Under the pieces are notes generated by a model. It had not been told where the DNA came from, ran no database searches, and worked only from the letters and a program-made list of their open reading frames with translations. Below are positions 1 to 9,406 of a stretch of DNA of 63,700 bases, one piece after another. The position numbers and the translations under genes are program-made. The stretch covers positions 230,229 through 293,928 of the forward strand of contig DLGZ01000059.1 in the NCBI GenBank assembly GCA_002482965.1, given 5' to 3'. The DNA is from Verrucomicrobiaceae bacterium UBA7681. GTDB lineage: Bacteria > Verrucomicrobiota > Verrucomicrobiia > Verrucomicrobiales > Verrucomicrobiaceae. Numbering within the stretch: position 1 is the stretch's first letter; every line of letters starts with the position of its first letter.

Positions 1-1208
1 TTCAATCCCAGCCCGTGCTGATAGTAGAAATAACTGACCTGCCGCGAGAGATCGACGAACTGCCGCAGCAGCGCAGCCGAAGGCTGCAAGTGGGACAGAT
101 GGGCCACGATGGCCGCTCCCTTGGCGGTTTTGCCTGCGCCCGTCATGCTTTCGCCAGCGGCTTTCGGTTCGGTGCTGGCCGCAGCCGCTTCCGCACGGGC
201 TGAGGCGCGGTCCTTTGCCTCCGTGGCGACATGGCGCGCCATGAGCAGCGAGAGATTTTCCGGCAGGTGACGCTGGCTGATGCCTTGCTGAATCTCCATC
301 TGCGCCGACTCCCATGCGCCGCTGAGCAGGGCTAGCTTGTGCTGCATGCGTCGGCACATGTCCTTGCCGATGACATTGACACCACAGCGCTCCGCCGAGC
401 GCCGGATGAACCATAGCGTGACCACGCTGACCAGCCGTGCAGCGAGCGCAAAGACCATGAAGGGGATTTTGGCCGCCCACATCCACCCGCGCATGAGCCT
501 TCGACTCAGGCGGTGCCACTCCGGCTTGCGCTGCGGTTTCACATGCGTGTACACCTCCCACGGGTCGCGCTCCAGCGCTGCGCGGAAGAACCATGCGTTC
601 ATCTCCCGCACCACATGCACCAAGGGGGTGCCGATCCCGCCAGCATTGTGGCTGAGTTCCTGAGCCAGCAGGCCGCCGAGCTCGCGCGAGGTGATGACGG
701 ACACCACCGGCAGGCCAAGATGCAGCACCGTTTGCCCGCTGAGGATGCCGCTCAAACCGCCCAGCATGGAGCTGCGCACGGTGATCGTGGTGTCCAGCCA
801 CACCTGCGCCGGCGGCTGCGCACGGAGATGCCAGGAAAGCAGGTGGATGATCTCAAAGAGCTGCGGCTGCGTGGCCACGCTCACCTGCACTGCCACCTGT
901 TCGCGCTTGGCCCGGGGGAGCAGGGGCCGGAGCATGAACACCCAGGTGACGCCCATGAATAGGAACTTCAGCAACTCAGGAACCATGCGCCACTGCAGCA
1001 ATTCTTCCCAACCCTTGTGACCGGTGAGCAGCCAGCCCTCCCAGCCCATCCACAGCAGCAACCCGATCATCAGCAGGAAGTAGCAGAGCTGCAGAGCCAG
1101 CGTGCAGGTGGCGGACAGTAGCAGAAGCCCAAAATGCAACGGCCCGCGCCACGGTGCGATGCGCACTGGCTTGTCGGGCAATTGCTGGGAGACTGGGGGG
1201 GCAGGCAT
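1..1208 (-). CDS. M48-like membrane metallopeptidase homologue with altered zinc motif (partial, runs off the window)
   Basis: The frame opens with an ATG at 1208 and stays open to the window edge, so about 402 residues are visible and the C-terminus is missing. The N-terminal 100 residues contain two hydrophobic stretches (about 27-52 and 72-88), so the protein is probably held in the inner membrane. Residues around 160-190 resemble the core of M48 (HtpX/Ste24-like) peptidases: a hydrophobic run ending LGLPVV, then S-R-E-L and the zinc-site segment. Where M48 enzymes have HExxH, this protein reads Q183-E-L-S-H187, so the first zinc-binding histidine is a glutamine. M48 membership is inferred from the pattern. 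Loss of the histidine suggests a non-catalytic or altered member. The gene is divergent from the sulfatase gene. Confidence 0.6.
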   Translation of the reverse strand, partial: MPAPPVSQQLPDKPVRIAPWRGPLHFGLLLLSATCTLALQLCYFLLMIGLLLWMGWEGWLLTGHKGWEELLQWRMVPELLKFLFMGVTWVFMLRPLLPRAKREQVAVQVSVATQPQLFEIIHLLSWHLRAQPPAQVWLDTTITVRSSMLGGLSGILSGQTVLHLGLPVVSVITSRELGGLLAQELSHNAGGIGTPLVHVVREMNAWFFRAALERDPWEVYTHVKPQRKPEWHRLSRRLMRGWMWAAKIPFMVFALAARLVSVVTLWFIRRSAERCGVNVIGKDMCRRMQHKLALLSGAWESAQMEIQQGISQRHLPENLSLLMARHVATEAKDRASARAEAAAASTEPKAAGESMTGAGKTAKGAAIVAHLSHLQPSAALLRQFVDLSRQVSYFYYQHGLGL

Positions 1209-1334
1209 GAAAGGTCCGAAGTACCTGAAAGCGGCACAATGAATCATAATTAACCCTCTTTAATATGGTAATTCTAGTTAATTATTGGCGTTTAGGGGTG
1301 CTTTAGCACTATCCTAAAGACAGGTTTACTCAGC
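1209..1334. promoter_or_regulatory. Divergent AT-rich intergenic region
   Basis: This 126-base spacer separates two divergent genes and is far more AT-rich than the coding DNA around it, especially about 1245-1285. Close to the sulfatase start lies a small inverted repeat, CTTTAG (1301-1306) and CTAAAG (1314-1319), with a 7-base spacer. It probably carries promoters for both genes. I could not fit a convincing -35/-10 pair on either strand. Confidence 0.35.
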
Positions 1335-1352
1335 ATGGACCGTTTTCCTGCC

Positions 1353-2765
1353 ATGAAGGCCCTCTATTTCCTCGCTCTTGGCCTTGTCTGTCTGGCATCG
1401 GCCTCCGCAGCATCGCGCCCCCCCAATCTCGTCTTCATCCTCACCGACAACCAAGGCGCTTGGACGCTGGGCTGCTATGGAAACCCGGACATCCGCACGC
1501 CCAACATCGACCGGCTCGCGGCCGAGGGCGTCCGCTTCACGCATGCGCTGAGCAGCAACCCCGTATGCTCGCCCACGCGGGCGACCTTCCTGACGGGGCT
1601 GATCCCCTCCCAACACGGCCTGCATTCCTTTCTCGATCCCAAGTACATGATGGGGCCAGAAGCCTACAACACCCTGCAGGAGTTCACTTCGCTTGGAGAG
1701 GTGCTGCGGGATGCGGGCTACACCTGCGGGCTGAGCGGCAAATGGCATTTGGGCGCAAACATGACGCATAGCGAGGGCTTCACCACCTGGACGACGAAGC
1801 CGGACGGCAGCACGCAGGAGTTCTATGACCAGAAGGTCATCGAGAACGGCCAGCTCCGCGTGGAGCCCGGCTACACCACGGACTTCTGGACGCGCAAGGG
1901 CATGGAATTCATAGCCGCAAACAAGGACCGGCCCTTCTTCCTCTACCTCGCCTACAACGGCCCTTATTCACTCGGCAAACTCATGTCGAATGAGTCCAAA
2001 AACCGCCACGCCGCCTACTACGCGGACAAGCCGCTGCACTCCTTCCCGCGCGATGCCATGCACCCCTGGCAGCATGACAACAAAGCCTTTCACAACACCG
2101 ACGCGGCACGCCGCCGCATGGCCAGCGAAGTAAGCGGCGTGGACGACGGCGTGGGCGAGATCATGGCCGCGCTAAAAGCGAACGGCCTGGATGAAAACAC
2201 CCTCGTGGTCTATTCCAGCGATCAGGGCTGGATGGGCGGCCAGAACGGCATGTGGGGCATGGGCGATCACTTCCGGCCCATCGGCGCGCATGAGCTGATG
2301 ATGCAGATCCCGCTCATCTTCCGCCAGCCCGGAGCCATCCCACCCGCACAAACCTGCGACGCCTTCGTGAGCAACTACGACTTCATGCCCAGCGTGCTCA
2401 GTCAGCTCGGCCTCGGCGATAAGATGCCGCAGCAGCCAAAATCCCCCGGCCGCGACTTCTCCCCTGCCCTGCGTGGCCAGCCCCTCGCAAACTGGGACAA
2501 CACCGTCTTCTACGAAATGGAAACCACCCGCGCCATCCGCACCGCCCGCTGGAAATACGTCGCCCGCTTTCCCTCCGGTCCCTACGAACTCTACGACATG
2601 CAGACCGACCCGCAGGAACGCTTCAATCAATACGGCCAGCCCGGCACGGAAGCTATCAAAGCTGATCTGGCAAAGCAGCTCGATGCGTACTTCAATCGCT
2701 ATGCTGACCCAAAGTACGATGTCTGGAAAGGTGGCGGCTCCAAGTCGAAGCGCCATGTGCCGTAA
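1353..2765 (+). CDS. Secreted Cys-type sulfatase
   Basis: A type I sulfatase (alkaline phosphatase superfamily) that hydrolyses sulfate esters, probably on sulfated polysaccharides in the periplasm or outside the cell. From the ATG at 1353 it begins with a typical signal peptide (MKALYFLALGLVCLASASA). An in-frame ATG at 1335 would add six residues in front of the signal peptide and is less likely. The metal-binding T-D-N motif lies near the N-terminus. The active-site motif C-S-P-T-R starts about residue 72, and its Cys would be matured to formylglycine. A K-W-H-L-G segment follows near residue 136, as expected in the family. At 470 residues it is full length. No formylglycine-generating enzyme is seen nearby. 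Substrate cannot be told from sequence. Confidence 0.93.
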   Translation: MKALYFLALGLVCLASASAASRPPNLVFILTDNQGAWTLGCYGNPDIRTPNIDRLAAEGVRFTHALSSNPVCSPTRATFLTGLIPSQHGLHSFLDPKYMMGPEAYNTLQEFTSLGEVLRDAGYTCGLSGKWHLGANMTHSEGFTTWTTKPDGSTQEFYDQKVIENGQLRVEPGYTTDFWTRKGMEFIAANKDRPFFLYLAYNGPYSLGKLMSNESKNRHAAYYADKPLHSFPRDAMHPWQHDNKAFHNTDAARRRMASEVSGVDDGVGEIMAALKANGLDENTLVVYSSDQGWMGGQNGMWGMGDHFRPIGAHELMMQIPLIFRQPGAIPPAQTCDAFVSNYDFMPSVLSQLGLGDKMPQQPKSPGRDFSPALRGQPLANWDNTVFYEMETTRAIRTARWKYVARFPSGPYELYDMQTDPQERFNQYGQPGTEAIKADLAKQLDAYFNRYADPKYDVWKGGGSKSKRHVP

Positions 2766-2776
2766 ACGCTCAATTG

Positions 2777-3280
2777 CTACCTTGCTGGCACTTCTCCAGC
2801 CCAACGTTTCCTCGGGGGCAAGGGATCGCTGGACGCTATCGCATCCAAAAATCCACGTGCCAGCGCGCGGTCATCAAAGCAGCGGGGAACAACTGCGATC
2901 CATGTGGAAGTCAAAGTGTAGAGATACACATGATAGGTTCTGCTCTGCGGTTTTCCGCCGATTCGGCCAGAAACCGTGACCTCCACCGGATGAGGAAGCT
3001 TCGCTGGCAGCAATCCAAGGGTGAACAGCGGAGCCATCAAGCCCATGCCGCACACCGGCAGGCAAGTGACCGCAGTGACAGACTCGACAACAAATCCATC
3101 TTTGGCCTGCTGGCTGACGACATACCGGGAAAGCCGGCCAGCATCACTTGTGTCATGCTGACTTGAAGGTCTCGCACGCGGAAGTCTGGGAGCGTCTGAT
3201 GAGCAGAAGACCCGGGTGACACATGAGGACAGCATGAGAGAAGCAAGCATGATAACGGCGAGCGCTTTGCGTCTTGTCAT
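2777..3280 (-). CDS. Predicted lipoprotein of unknown function
   Basis: A 167-residue protein with an N-terminal lipoprotein signal: MTRRKAL, a hydrophobic stretch and the lipobox L-S-S-C with Cys20. It should therefore be lipid-anchored in the envelope. The mature part has four further cysteines, one near the lipidation site, two close together near residues 73-77 (C-L-P-V-C) and one near residue 133, and no domain I recognise. It is convergent with the sulfatase gene (11 bases between stops) and lies just downstream of the Gln/Gly-rich membrane protein gene on the same strand, with an 18-base gap, so the two are probably co-transcribed. Codon usage looks like that of its neighbours. Confidence 0.7.
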   Translation of the reverse strand: MTRRKALAVIMLASLMLSSCVTRVFCSSDAPRLPRARPSSQHDTSDAGRLSRYVVSQQAKDGFVVESVTAVTCLPVCGMGLMAPLFTLGLLPAKLPHPVEVTVSGRIGGKPQSRTYHVYLYTLTSTWIAVVPRCFDDRALARGFLDAIASSDPLPPRKRWAGEVPAR

Positions 3281-3298
3281 CGTGCGTTGCCTTCCGTT

Positions 3299-5176
3299 TC
3301 ACTTCCCCTCAAACCGCTTCCGCAATTCGTTGAAGTAGCGCCTCACCTGTTCTCTGCGTGCAGGTGGCAGGGAGGCCTCATCCAGAGCGGCTTCTTCGGC
3401 TTGGATCGCATCAAGCGCGGTCTGCGTGGAGGTGCGGGTGGATTGTTCGTTGCGTGCGCCGCCTTCGACGCTGCGCACGGTGCTCTGGCCTTCGCTGCCC
3501 TGCTGGGCACGGACGACGTTTTGATTGTCGGTGTTCTGCTTTTGCGTGGGCGTGTTGTTGAGATCGGCTTTGCTGTTGCCGGGGGGCAAACCGGAGCCTG
3601 GCATGGTGAGCATCGGACCATTGGGATCAGCCGGCGCGCCATCACTGGTCACAATGATCGTAGAAGCTTTGTCATCCGGTTTGGCCCCGCCGGGAATGGG
3701 GGCGAGCAGCATCGGCCCATCGCCGGGCTGGCCCTGCTTGCCAGCCTGTCCTTGCTGCCCCTGCCCCATGCTCATCATCGGCTGCTGTTGCTGGCCTTGC
3801 CCTTGTCCGTCCTGCGGCTGCTGCATTTGATTCTGCTGCCCGGACTGGCCCGCGCCGGGAGGATTGAGCGTCTGCTGGGCATTCTGCCCCTGCCCCTGTC
3901 CCGTCTGAGGTGCATTCTGCTGCCCCTGCTGCTGGGATGACTCCCCCTGCCCTGCCTGGCTCATCTGCTGCATCGCCCCATTGCTGCTGTCCTGCTGTCC
4001 GGCGATGTTGCTGCCAGAATCACGCAACTGCTGGGCAAGCTGCTGCAGTTCCTTGCGCGACTGCTCGCGCAGCGCGAGGTCGCGCAGCTTGTCGGCGAGT
4101 TTTTGAAATTCTTCACCAGCACCCGCCGGTTTGCCCTGCCGCATCTGCTCTCCCGCCGCGAGGACATTCTGACCGACGGCGCGTTTGCGATCCTCCTGAT
4201 CCGACTGCTTCTGCGCATCCTTGAGCGTTTCGTTCATGCGCTCTTTCGCTTCTGCACTGAGTTGGGGAGATTTGAGCTGGGCGGCGAGCGCCGCAGCAGC
4301 CTGCGCTGCGGTTTGCGCATTCTTTGCGGCCACAGCATCACCAAGATCCGCCGTATCGGCATGCTGACGCAGTGCATCGATGAGTTTTTCCGAAGCCCAG
4401 GGCTCCTTGCCGTTGCCCAGTTCCTCCGCCAGCTTCTCCGCCTCACGCGCACGCTTCTCCAGTTCAGCCAGCACATCGCGCGCGTCCTTGCCGCCCGCGT
4501 TGGCAAGCGCTGAGGCGGTCTTTTGCAGCTTCTGCTTCAAGTCATCCACCTGCTTGGACTCCTCATCCTTGAGACCCGCGAGTTTCTTCTTTTCCCAGTC
4601 AGTCTGCCCAAGTTTCTTTGCCTCTTCAGCAGCTTTGCGCGTCATGTCCTGATCCATCACCACCACCTCTGAAGGCGGTGCCAGGACAATGCTGATGAAA
4701 CTGCCGAGAATCGCAATGAACAGCGGCACAGCGAGCCAGCGGTCCGGCCGCAATGGCAGGTCTTGCTTCAATGAAGCGGGCCATGCCTGCGCCAAAACCT
4801 CGCGCTGTGCGTCAATATGCGCACGCGCAGTCTCTCCTTCTTCGGCGTGCTTTTCAAACCACCAAGCTGAGGCGAAAGCCTCGCGACGCCCCGCAGCCTG
4901 ATCCCACAAGGCCAGCGCGCTGAACTCTCCAGGACGCTGCCACCACACATAGCCAAGACAGCCTGCCAGCCACACCACCAGACCCAGCCATGGGGAGAAC
5001 ACCACGCTTGAACCACGCAACGCGGCCAGCATGAGGAGCACCAACACCAGTGAGGCTGGAATCAGCGTCATGCGCAGCACCGCGAGCCAGCGGCGCAGCG
5101 CCACCCAGACCTGGACACGCTGTGCCACAAGGGCAAAGGCCGGGTTGTGAGAGGCAGTCTGGCTCATGCCTCGCAT
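3299..5176 (-). CDS. Large membrane protein with coiled coil and Gln/Gly-rich tract (DUF4175-like)
   Basis: A 625-residue protein. Three hydrophobic segments are predicted at about 35-53, 57-79 and 147-167. A long charged, alanine-rich helical or coiled-coil region covers about 175-385. A strikingly biased tract follows at 385-487 made mostly of Gln, Gly, Ser, Met and Pro, then a Pro/Gly/Asp-rich part and a basic C-terminus (P-P-A-R-R-E-Q-V-R-R-Y). The layout resembles DUF4175-type proteins of Gram-negative bacteria, whose function is unknown; this match is from memory of the architecture. A second ATG at 5167 is possible, but a GAGGTG sequence favours 5176. It lies downstream of the secretin gene with a 96-base gap and upstream of the small lipoprotein gene. 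Confidence 0.75.
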   Translation of the reverse strand: MRGMSQTASHNPAFALVAQRVQVWVALRRWLAVLRMTLIPASLVLVLLMLAALRGSSVVFSPWLGLVVWLAGCLGYVWWQRPGEFSALALWDQAAGRREAFASAWWFEKHAEEGETARAHIDAQREVLAQAWPASLKQDLPLRPDRWLAVPLFIAILGSFISIVLAPPSEVVVMDQDMTRKAAEEAKKLGQTDWEKKKLAGLKDEESKQVDDLKQKLQKTASALANAGGKDARDVLAELEKRAREAEKLAEELGNGKEPWASEKLIDALRQHADTADLGDAVAAKNAQTAAQAAAALAAQLKSPQLSAEAKERMNETLKDAQKQSDQEDRKRAVGQNVLAAGEQMRQGKPAGAGEEFQKLADKLRDLALREQSRKELQQLAQQLRDSGSNIAGQQDSSNGAMQQMSQAGQGESSQQQGQQNAPQTGQGQGQNAQQTLNPPGAGQSGQQNQMQQPQDGQGQGQQQQPMMSMGQGQQGQAGKQGQPGDGPMLLAPIPGGAKPDDKASTIIVTSDGAPADPNGPMLTMPGSGLPPGNSKADLNNTPTQKQNTDNQNVVRAQQGSEGQSTVRSVEGGARNEQSTRTSTQTALDAIQAEEAALDEASLPPARREQVRRYFNELRKRFEGK

Positions 5177-5272
5177 TACACCTCAAAACGCAGACGAGGC
5201 CAAGCATTTTGACGGCACTCGATTGAATTCCGCAGCGGCTGGAAAAACGCCGATTCAATCAGAGCGGCCGCA

Positions 5273-7663
5273 TCATTCTGGATTCGATTTATGAAACCAG
5301 CCCTTCATCTTGCCAAGGAGCCCCTTTTTCGGCTCAGCTTCCACGGTCTCAGGCGGGGGCAGCAGAGCATTGGGCTTGTCAGCCTCCGCAGGAATGGCCC
5401 GGGGAACGATGGTTTCAGGCATGCCGGCAAACTGGGCAGCTTCATCAAAGTTGGCGCTGTAGTCGCCAAAGCGCGCCTGTTCGACCATGTGGGAAGTGCT
5501 GTCAGGCAGGATGCGCGGCTGCACAAAGATCATCATCTCGCGGCGTTCCTTGGCCTTGTTGGTGCTGCCCACCAGGTATTTGATTAGCGGGATGCGCACC
5601 AGAAAGGGCAGCCCGCTTTTATTGTGGGTATCACGTTCCGTGATGAGGCCACCGAGCATGGCGGTGGCACGATCCGCGACGATCAGGCTGTTGGACATGC
5701 CCTGTTCGGAGATATTGGGCACCTGATTGCCGCTGATGGTGGTGTAGTTGGAGATGTCGTTGTTCTGCTGTTTGAATTCGAGCATGACTTCCGCGTCATT
5801 GAAAATGTGCGGGGTGATGTCGAGTTGAAGACGCACAGGAATATACTGCGTGGTGGAGGTGAACCCGCCGCCCACCACACCGTTGGTGTAGCTCTGACCG
5901 GCAATAGCCACCTGCTGGCCGATGTAAATCCGCGCAGGCTGGTGATTAAGAGTGGTCAATGTAGGTTTTTGCAACACGTGGAAGCGCTTCGTGCTCTCCA
6001 GAGTCTGGAGGAAGACGTTGAGGTTCTTGTTGATCTGCCCATAGGCCGTGAGACCGCCGATCCCCGCAGGGCCTCCCGCCGCAAGAAATCCGGCGATGTC
6101 TTTCAAATTGGAAGGATTGGCAAAGGCCGTGCCCTGGGTGTTGAGCACACCGCCCACCAGCCCGTCATTACCCGCCTGCTTGAGGGTTTGAATCCAGTCG
6201 AGACCGAAATTGAAATTATCACTCAGCGTGAATTCACCGATGATCGCCGAAAGCAGAATCTGACGCGGGCGCACGTCGAGCTCCTCTGCCAGATCCTGCA
6301 AGGCCTTGATCTGATCAGGCGGTCCGCTGGCAAAGAATTTCGAGCTCGCCGGATCCGCAATAACCAGCGTGTTCGCAATGAGAATGCTGATGGGTTTCTT
6401 GGTGATTTGGAGATCCGCCGCAATGTTTCCAGCGCCAAAGCCCAGACCCGAGGATCCTCCGCCAGACAAACTGGAACCACCCAGACTGCTTCCCACGCCG
6501 GTCCCAAGCCCTGAACCCAATGCGGAGCCGGAACCGGAACCGGAACCGTACTGCTGGGAGGCGTTGCCTGGCTGCGTGGAGGCAGACGATTGCGATTCCA
6601 GGCTGTTGTCCTTCAGCTTGGGATCATTCCGCATCAGCGCTTTTTCCGCGATGCTCAGGAAGACGGAGAGATCCAGGTAGTTGAGTTTGCGCGAGAAGTA
6701 GCGGCTGACTGAAGCCTCAGCATCCAACTCACGCACCAATGCCTCGATTTTTTGCAAATCGAGCGGACGGGCGACGATCACAATGCTGTTAGTTCTGGCA
6801 ACCGCCTGCATCAAGGGCCTGGCCGCATTCAGCGAATTGTTTGCCAGCGACGCTGATGCGGGTGGTGACGAGCCAGGAGCGCCAGCCCCGCCGGAGCCAA
6901 TCGTTGATGACCCGACTGCAGCGGAAGACTTGTCCAAGCCAAGCAATGCCTCAAGCTGCTCGACCACCTCCTGCGCCTCGGCACGCTCAATGCGGATGGT
7001 TTTCTGCACCGTCTCCATCGGCGGCTGGTCCACCTGCTGCGCCAGCTCGAGATATGCACGAATGGTCTGCGAGGCTTCGGTGATCACCAGCGACTGTGAA
7101 TTGGGCACCGCAAGCATCCGGCCATAGGGATGCAAAGGAACGATGGTCTGAAATGCCGTGCTGGCATCCTCGGCACCCAGATGATTGAGCTGCAACACAT
7201 GGGTCACCACCTGATCTGCATCCGGCAGATCTTCGGGCCGCAGAATCATCGGCACGTTCTGTGAAGACGGCAGGCTCCCCCCCTCCGTGGCGACCAGCTT
7301 GAACAGATTGCCACCGCTGGGCACCAGCGCATAGCCGTGCATGAGCAGCCCTTTCTCGATGATGGAACGGTATTCCTCATCGCTGAACTCACCGGGGACA
7401 TCAATGGTGACAACCGCATTCTCCATCCCGCGATCTCGCAGCACCTTGCGACCGGTGACACGAAAGTACTCGGCCAGCACTTCTGCAACCGGCGTGGCCG
7501 TGAAGCTGATCAAATTACCGCCAGAAGTTGCCGAAGTGGAAAGGCTCGGAGCCGCAGGCGGTGGAAGAATGGCGCGCGCCGCAGGCCGGTTTGGAATCTG
7601 CGCCTGCAGGCTGGCAAAGGAAAGCAGCGCGATGAAAAGACATGTCAGTATGGAGGAGTTCAT
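5273..7663 (-). CDS. gspD: Type II secretion secretin (GspD-like), first copy
   Basis: Outer-membrane secretin subunit forming the gated channel of a type II secretion system. The 796-residue protein begins with a signal peptide (about residues 1-21, ending L-Q-A-Q). It continues with N-domains, the first beginning near I-S-F-T-A-T-P-V, and a conserved secretin domain roughly 540-720 with the typical T-L-N-H-Q-P-A, I-S-E-Q-G and L-G-G-L-I-T-E motifs. A Gly/Ser-rich insertion of some 60 residues lies at about 350-412 between periplasmic domains. The C-terminus has a basic amphipathic tail after the barrel. Its ATG overlaps the stop of the GspM-like gene by 4 bases, so it is the last gene of the gspK-L-M-D operon. 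A second secretin lies at 44.2 kb. Confidence 0.9.
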   Translation of the reverse strand: MNSSILTCLFIALLSFASLQAQIPNRPAARAILPPPAAPSLSTSATSGGNLISFTATPVAEVLAEYFRVTGRKVLRDRGMENAVVTIDVPGEFSDEEYRSIIEKGLLMHGYALVPSGGNLFKLVATEGGSLPSSQNVPMILRPEDLPDADQVVTHVLQLNHLGAEDASTAFQTIVPLHPYGRMLAVPNSQSLVITEASQTIRAYLELAQQVDQPPMETVQKTIRIERAEAQEVVEQLEALLGLDKSSAAVGSSTIGSGGAGAPGSSPPASASLANNSLNAARPLMQAVARTNSIVIVARPLDLQKIEALVRELDAEASVSRYFSRKLNYLDLSVFLSIAEKALMRNDPKLKDNSLESQSSASTQPGNASQQYGSGSGSGSALGSGLGTGVGSSLGGSSLSGGGSSGLGFGAGNIAADLQITKKPISILIANTLVIADPASSKFFASGPPDQIKALQDLAEELDVRPRQILLSAIIGEFTLSDNFNFGLDWIQTLKQAGNDGLVGGVLNTQGTAFANPSNLKDIAGFLAAGGPAGIGGLTAYGQINKNLNVFLQTLESTKRFHVLQKPTLTTLNHQPARIYIGQQVAIAGQSYTNGVVGGGFTSTTQYIPVRLQLDITPHIFNDAEVMLEFKQQNNDISNYTTISGNQVPNISEQGMSNSLIVADRATAMLGGLITERDTHNKSGLPFLVRIPLIKYLVGSTNKAKERREMMIFVQPRILPDSTSHMVEQARFGDYSANFDEAAQFAGMPETIVPRAIPAEADKPNALLPPPETVEAEPKKGLLGKMKGWFHKSNPE

Positions 7664-8199
7664 AATTTGGAGGACTCGGCGATGGCCAGCGCATGCAGTC
7701 GGCTGAAGTGAATGATGGCAATCACGCTGGCTGGATCTGCACCATCAGGCACCACCTTGAGTTCTGTCACCACGCAGAAGGATTCGGGAGAAAGGATCTG
7801 ATGCATCCAGCGAAACACGGAAGGCAGCCCGCCTTTGACGGTGAGGGTCACACCGACCTCGCGGTAAAACTTCTCGCTCACCGGCTCATGCAACTGCTTC
7901 TTCTGAACCACAAGCCCCTGCGAAGCCGCCGAGGTCAGCAGGCCTTCCAGCAGCTCCTGACTGGCATCATTCTCACTGGTCATCGGTGGTTGAGTGACTT
8001 GCAGCCATTCGAGGCGTTGCTGCCAGAGATCTGTCTCAGCCAGCAGCGCCTGTGCCTCCATCTGCCGGAGTTCCAGCGTCTGCTCACGGCGCTCAATGCC
8101 ATGCTGCAGACGCAGCAATCGCTGAGTCAGGACGACACCAGCGCACACTGCGGCCAGGACCACCAGGATCATGATCAGCCGCCGCTCACTGGCCTTCAT
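7660..8199 (-). CDS. GspM/PilO-like type II secretion inner-membrane protein
   Basis: A bitopic inner-membrane protein of 179 residues: short cytoplasmic start (MKASERR), one membrane helix at about 7-25, an amphipathic helical region and a small periplasmic alpha/beta domain. This is the layout of GspM/PilO assembly-platform proteins, though the sequence itself is too divergent for a firm family call. I chose the ATG at 8199 because an AGGAGG Shine-Dalgarno sequence lies 9 bases upstream; the frame is open further upstream to 8382, inside the GspL-like gene. With this start it overlaps the preceding gene by 14 bases and the following secretin gene by 4 bases. Position between gspL-like and gspD supports the GspM role. 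Confidence 0.72.
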   Translation of the reverse strand: MKASERRLIMILVVLAAVCAGVVLTQRLLRLQHGIERREQTLELRQMEAQALLAETDLWQQRLEWLQVTQPPMTSENDASQELLEGLLTSAASQGLVVQKKQLHEPVSEKFYREVGVTLTVKGGLPSVFRWMHQILSPESFCVVTELKVVPDGADPASVIAIIHFSRLHALAIAESSKL

Positions 8200-9406
8200 C
8201 GACGGCACCTCCTGCATTGAATGTTCCCTCGGCACGAAACTCCGCACGATTGTCCTCGCGAATCGAGGGTTGCGGTAATTTCCACGCATAATGCTGCAGC
8301 GCGGCGCATTCAGACAGACGTCCCTTGAACCCGAATGCCTGTTGCACGGTCGTGGCTTCGCCGCTGACAATGATTTTGCCATTTTCGATCTGGAACTCTT
8401 TCAGACGGATTCCTTCCTCCGGCAGCAGCGACACAATCTGATGAAACACCTCCACCGGGTAGAGATCGGGATTGATGGCTCCCTCCATCGCCAGCCACTG
8501 TGCCTGTGCCTGGGTCACCCGGTCGATTTCAGGCTGCCGTATGGCGAGTGCAGTCTCTGCATGGTGCAAGCGGCCCTCCCGCCACTGCAGACGCAGCCAC
8601 CAAGCCCCGAAGAAACACAGATACATCATAGCCGCCGCCGCCAGCAGCAGCAGCTTACCCTGTCTGATTTGCTGTTGGTGACGTTGCGTTGCCACCTGTA
8701 GCGGCAACAAGCCACCCGCTTCCACAGGCGGTCGTGGATCAGGGCGGGGCTCTTTGCGAACTTCAGCCTCTACAAACAAGCAGGCCAGTTGAGGCACGAA
8801 ATCGGTTTCACAGGCCGTCCAGATGTGGATGGCTGACGGCTCATCCATGAAATCATGAGCTTGGAGCGCGGCACAGAGGTCACGCATTTCAAAGGCTGCA
8901 TCCACATCCAGCATGCGGGAGGCCAGAACAGTTGCATGCAGCAGCCTGCATTCACGGGTGAAGGCCACGACATAGCGGCCCAATTCCTTCCACACGGCGA
9001 CGCCATTCTCTGCCAGCGGCAGCATGCGGACACTAGGCTCAAATTGTTCGGGATGATTGTTCCATCCGTTAGAGCACAAAGCTTCCTCAGTGAGTGCCAG
9101 AGTGGCTACCAACGCTCGCTGGTTTTTGCGAAGGACTGCCCAGTGCAGCCACAAGGTGCCATCTCCTGCATTGAACAGACCCAGCGATTCCCAGCGCAGC
9201 GCCACGGCTTCAGCGGGCACATCTCCCTGGGTTAGACACCAGAAGGGCGCGCTGTCAAAAGCGAGGGCTTCCACTCCCATCAAACCTCCGGAGACCGGCT
9301 CGGCACGCTGCCAGACATCGTTTTCACAGATCCATGTCTCGCGGGCTTCTTCACCGGGAAAACAGAGCGACTGCGTTGAAGGATTGCGAAAGGTCCAGCG
9401 CTTCAT
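8186..9406 (-). CDS. GspL/PilM-PilN-like type II secretion protein
   Basis: A 406-residue protein beginning MKRWTF. It has a cytoplasmic domain of about 235 residues, a Pro-rich linker (around P-R-P-D-P-R-P-P), one membrane helix near 250-272 and a periplasmic domain ending near residue 406. This matches GspL, which links the secretion ATPase to the periplasmic assembly platform, or a PilM-PilN fusion-like arrangement. The start at 9406 overlaps the gspK stop by 4 bases (ATGA), which favours it over the upstream in-frame start at 9442. The cytoplasmic part is not obviously related to the actin-like fold at motif level, so the name rests on architecture and gene order. Confidence 0.72.
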   Translation of the reverse strand: MKRWTFRNPSTQSLCFPGEEARETWICENDVWQRAEPVSGGLMGVEALAFDSAPFWCLTQGDVPAEAVALRWESLGLFNAGDGTLWLHWAVLRKNQRALVATLALTEEALCSNGWNNHPEQFEPSVRMLPLAENGVAVWKELGRYVVAFTRECRLLHATVLASRMLDVDAAFEMRDLCAALQAHDFMDEPSAIHIWTACETDFVPQLACLFVEAEVRKEPRPDPRPPVEAGGLLPLQVATQRHQQQIRQGKLLLLAAAAMMYLCFFGAWWLRLQWREGRLHHAETALAIRQPEIDRVTQAQAQWLAMEGAINPDLYPVEVFHQIVSLLPEEGIRLKEFQIENGKIIVSGEATTVQQAFGFKGRLSECAALQHYAWKLPQPSIREDNRAEFRAEGTFNAGGAVDEGQ

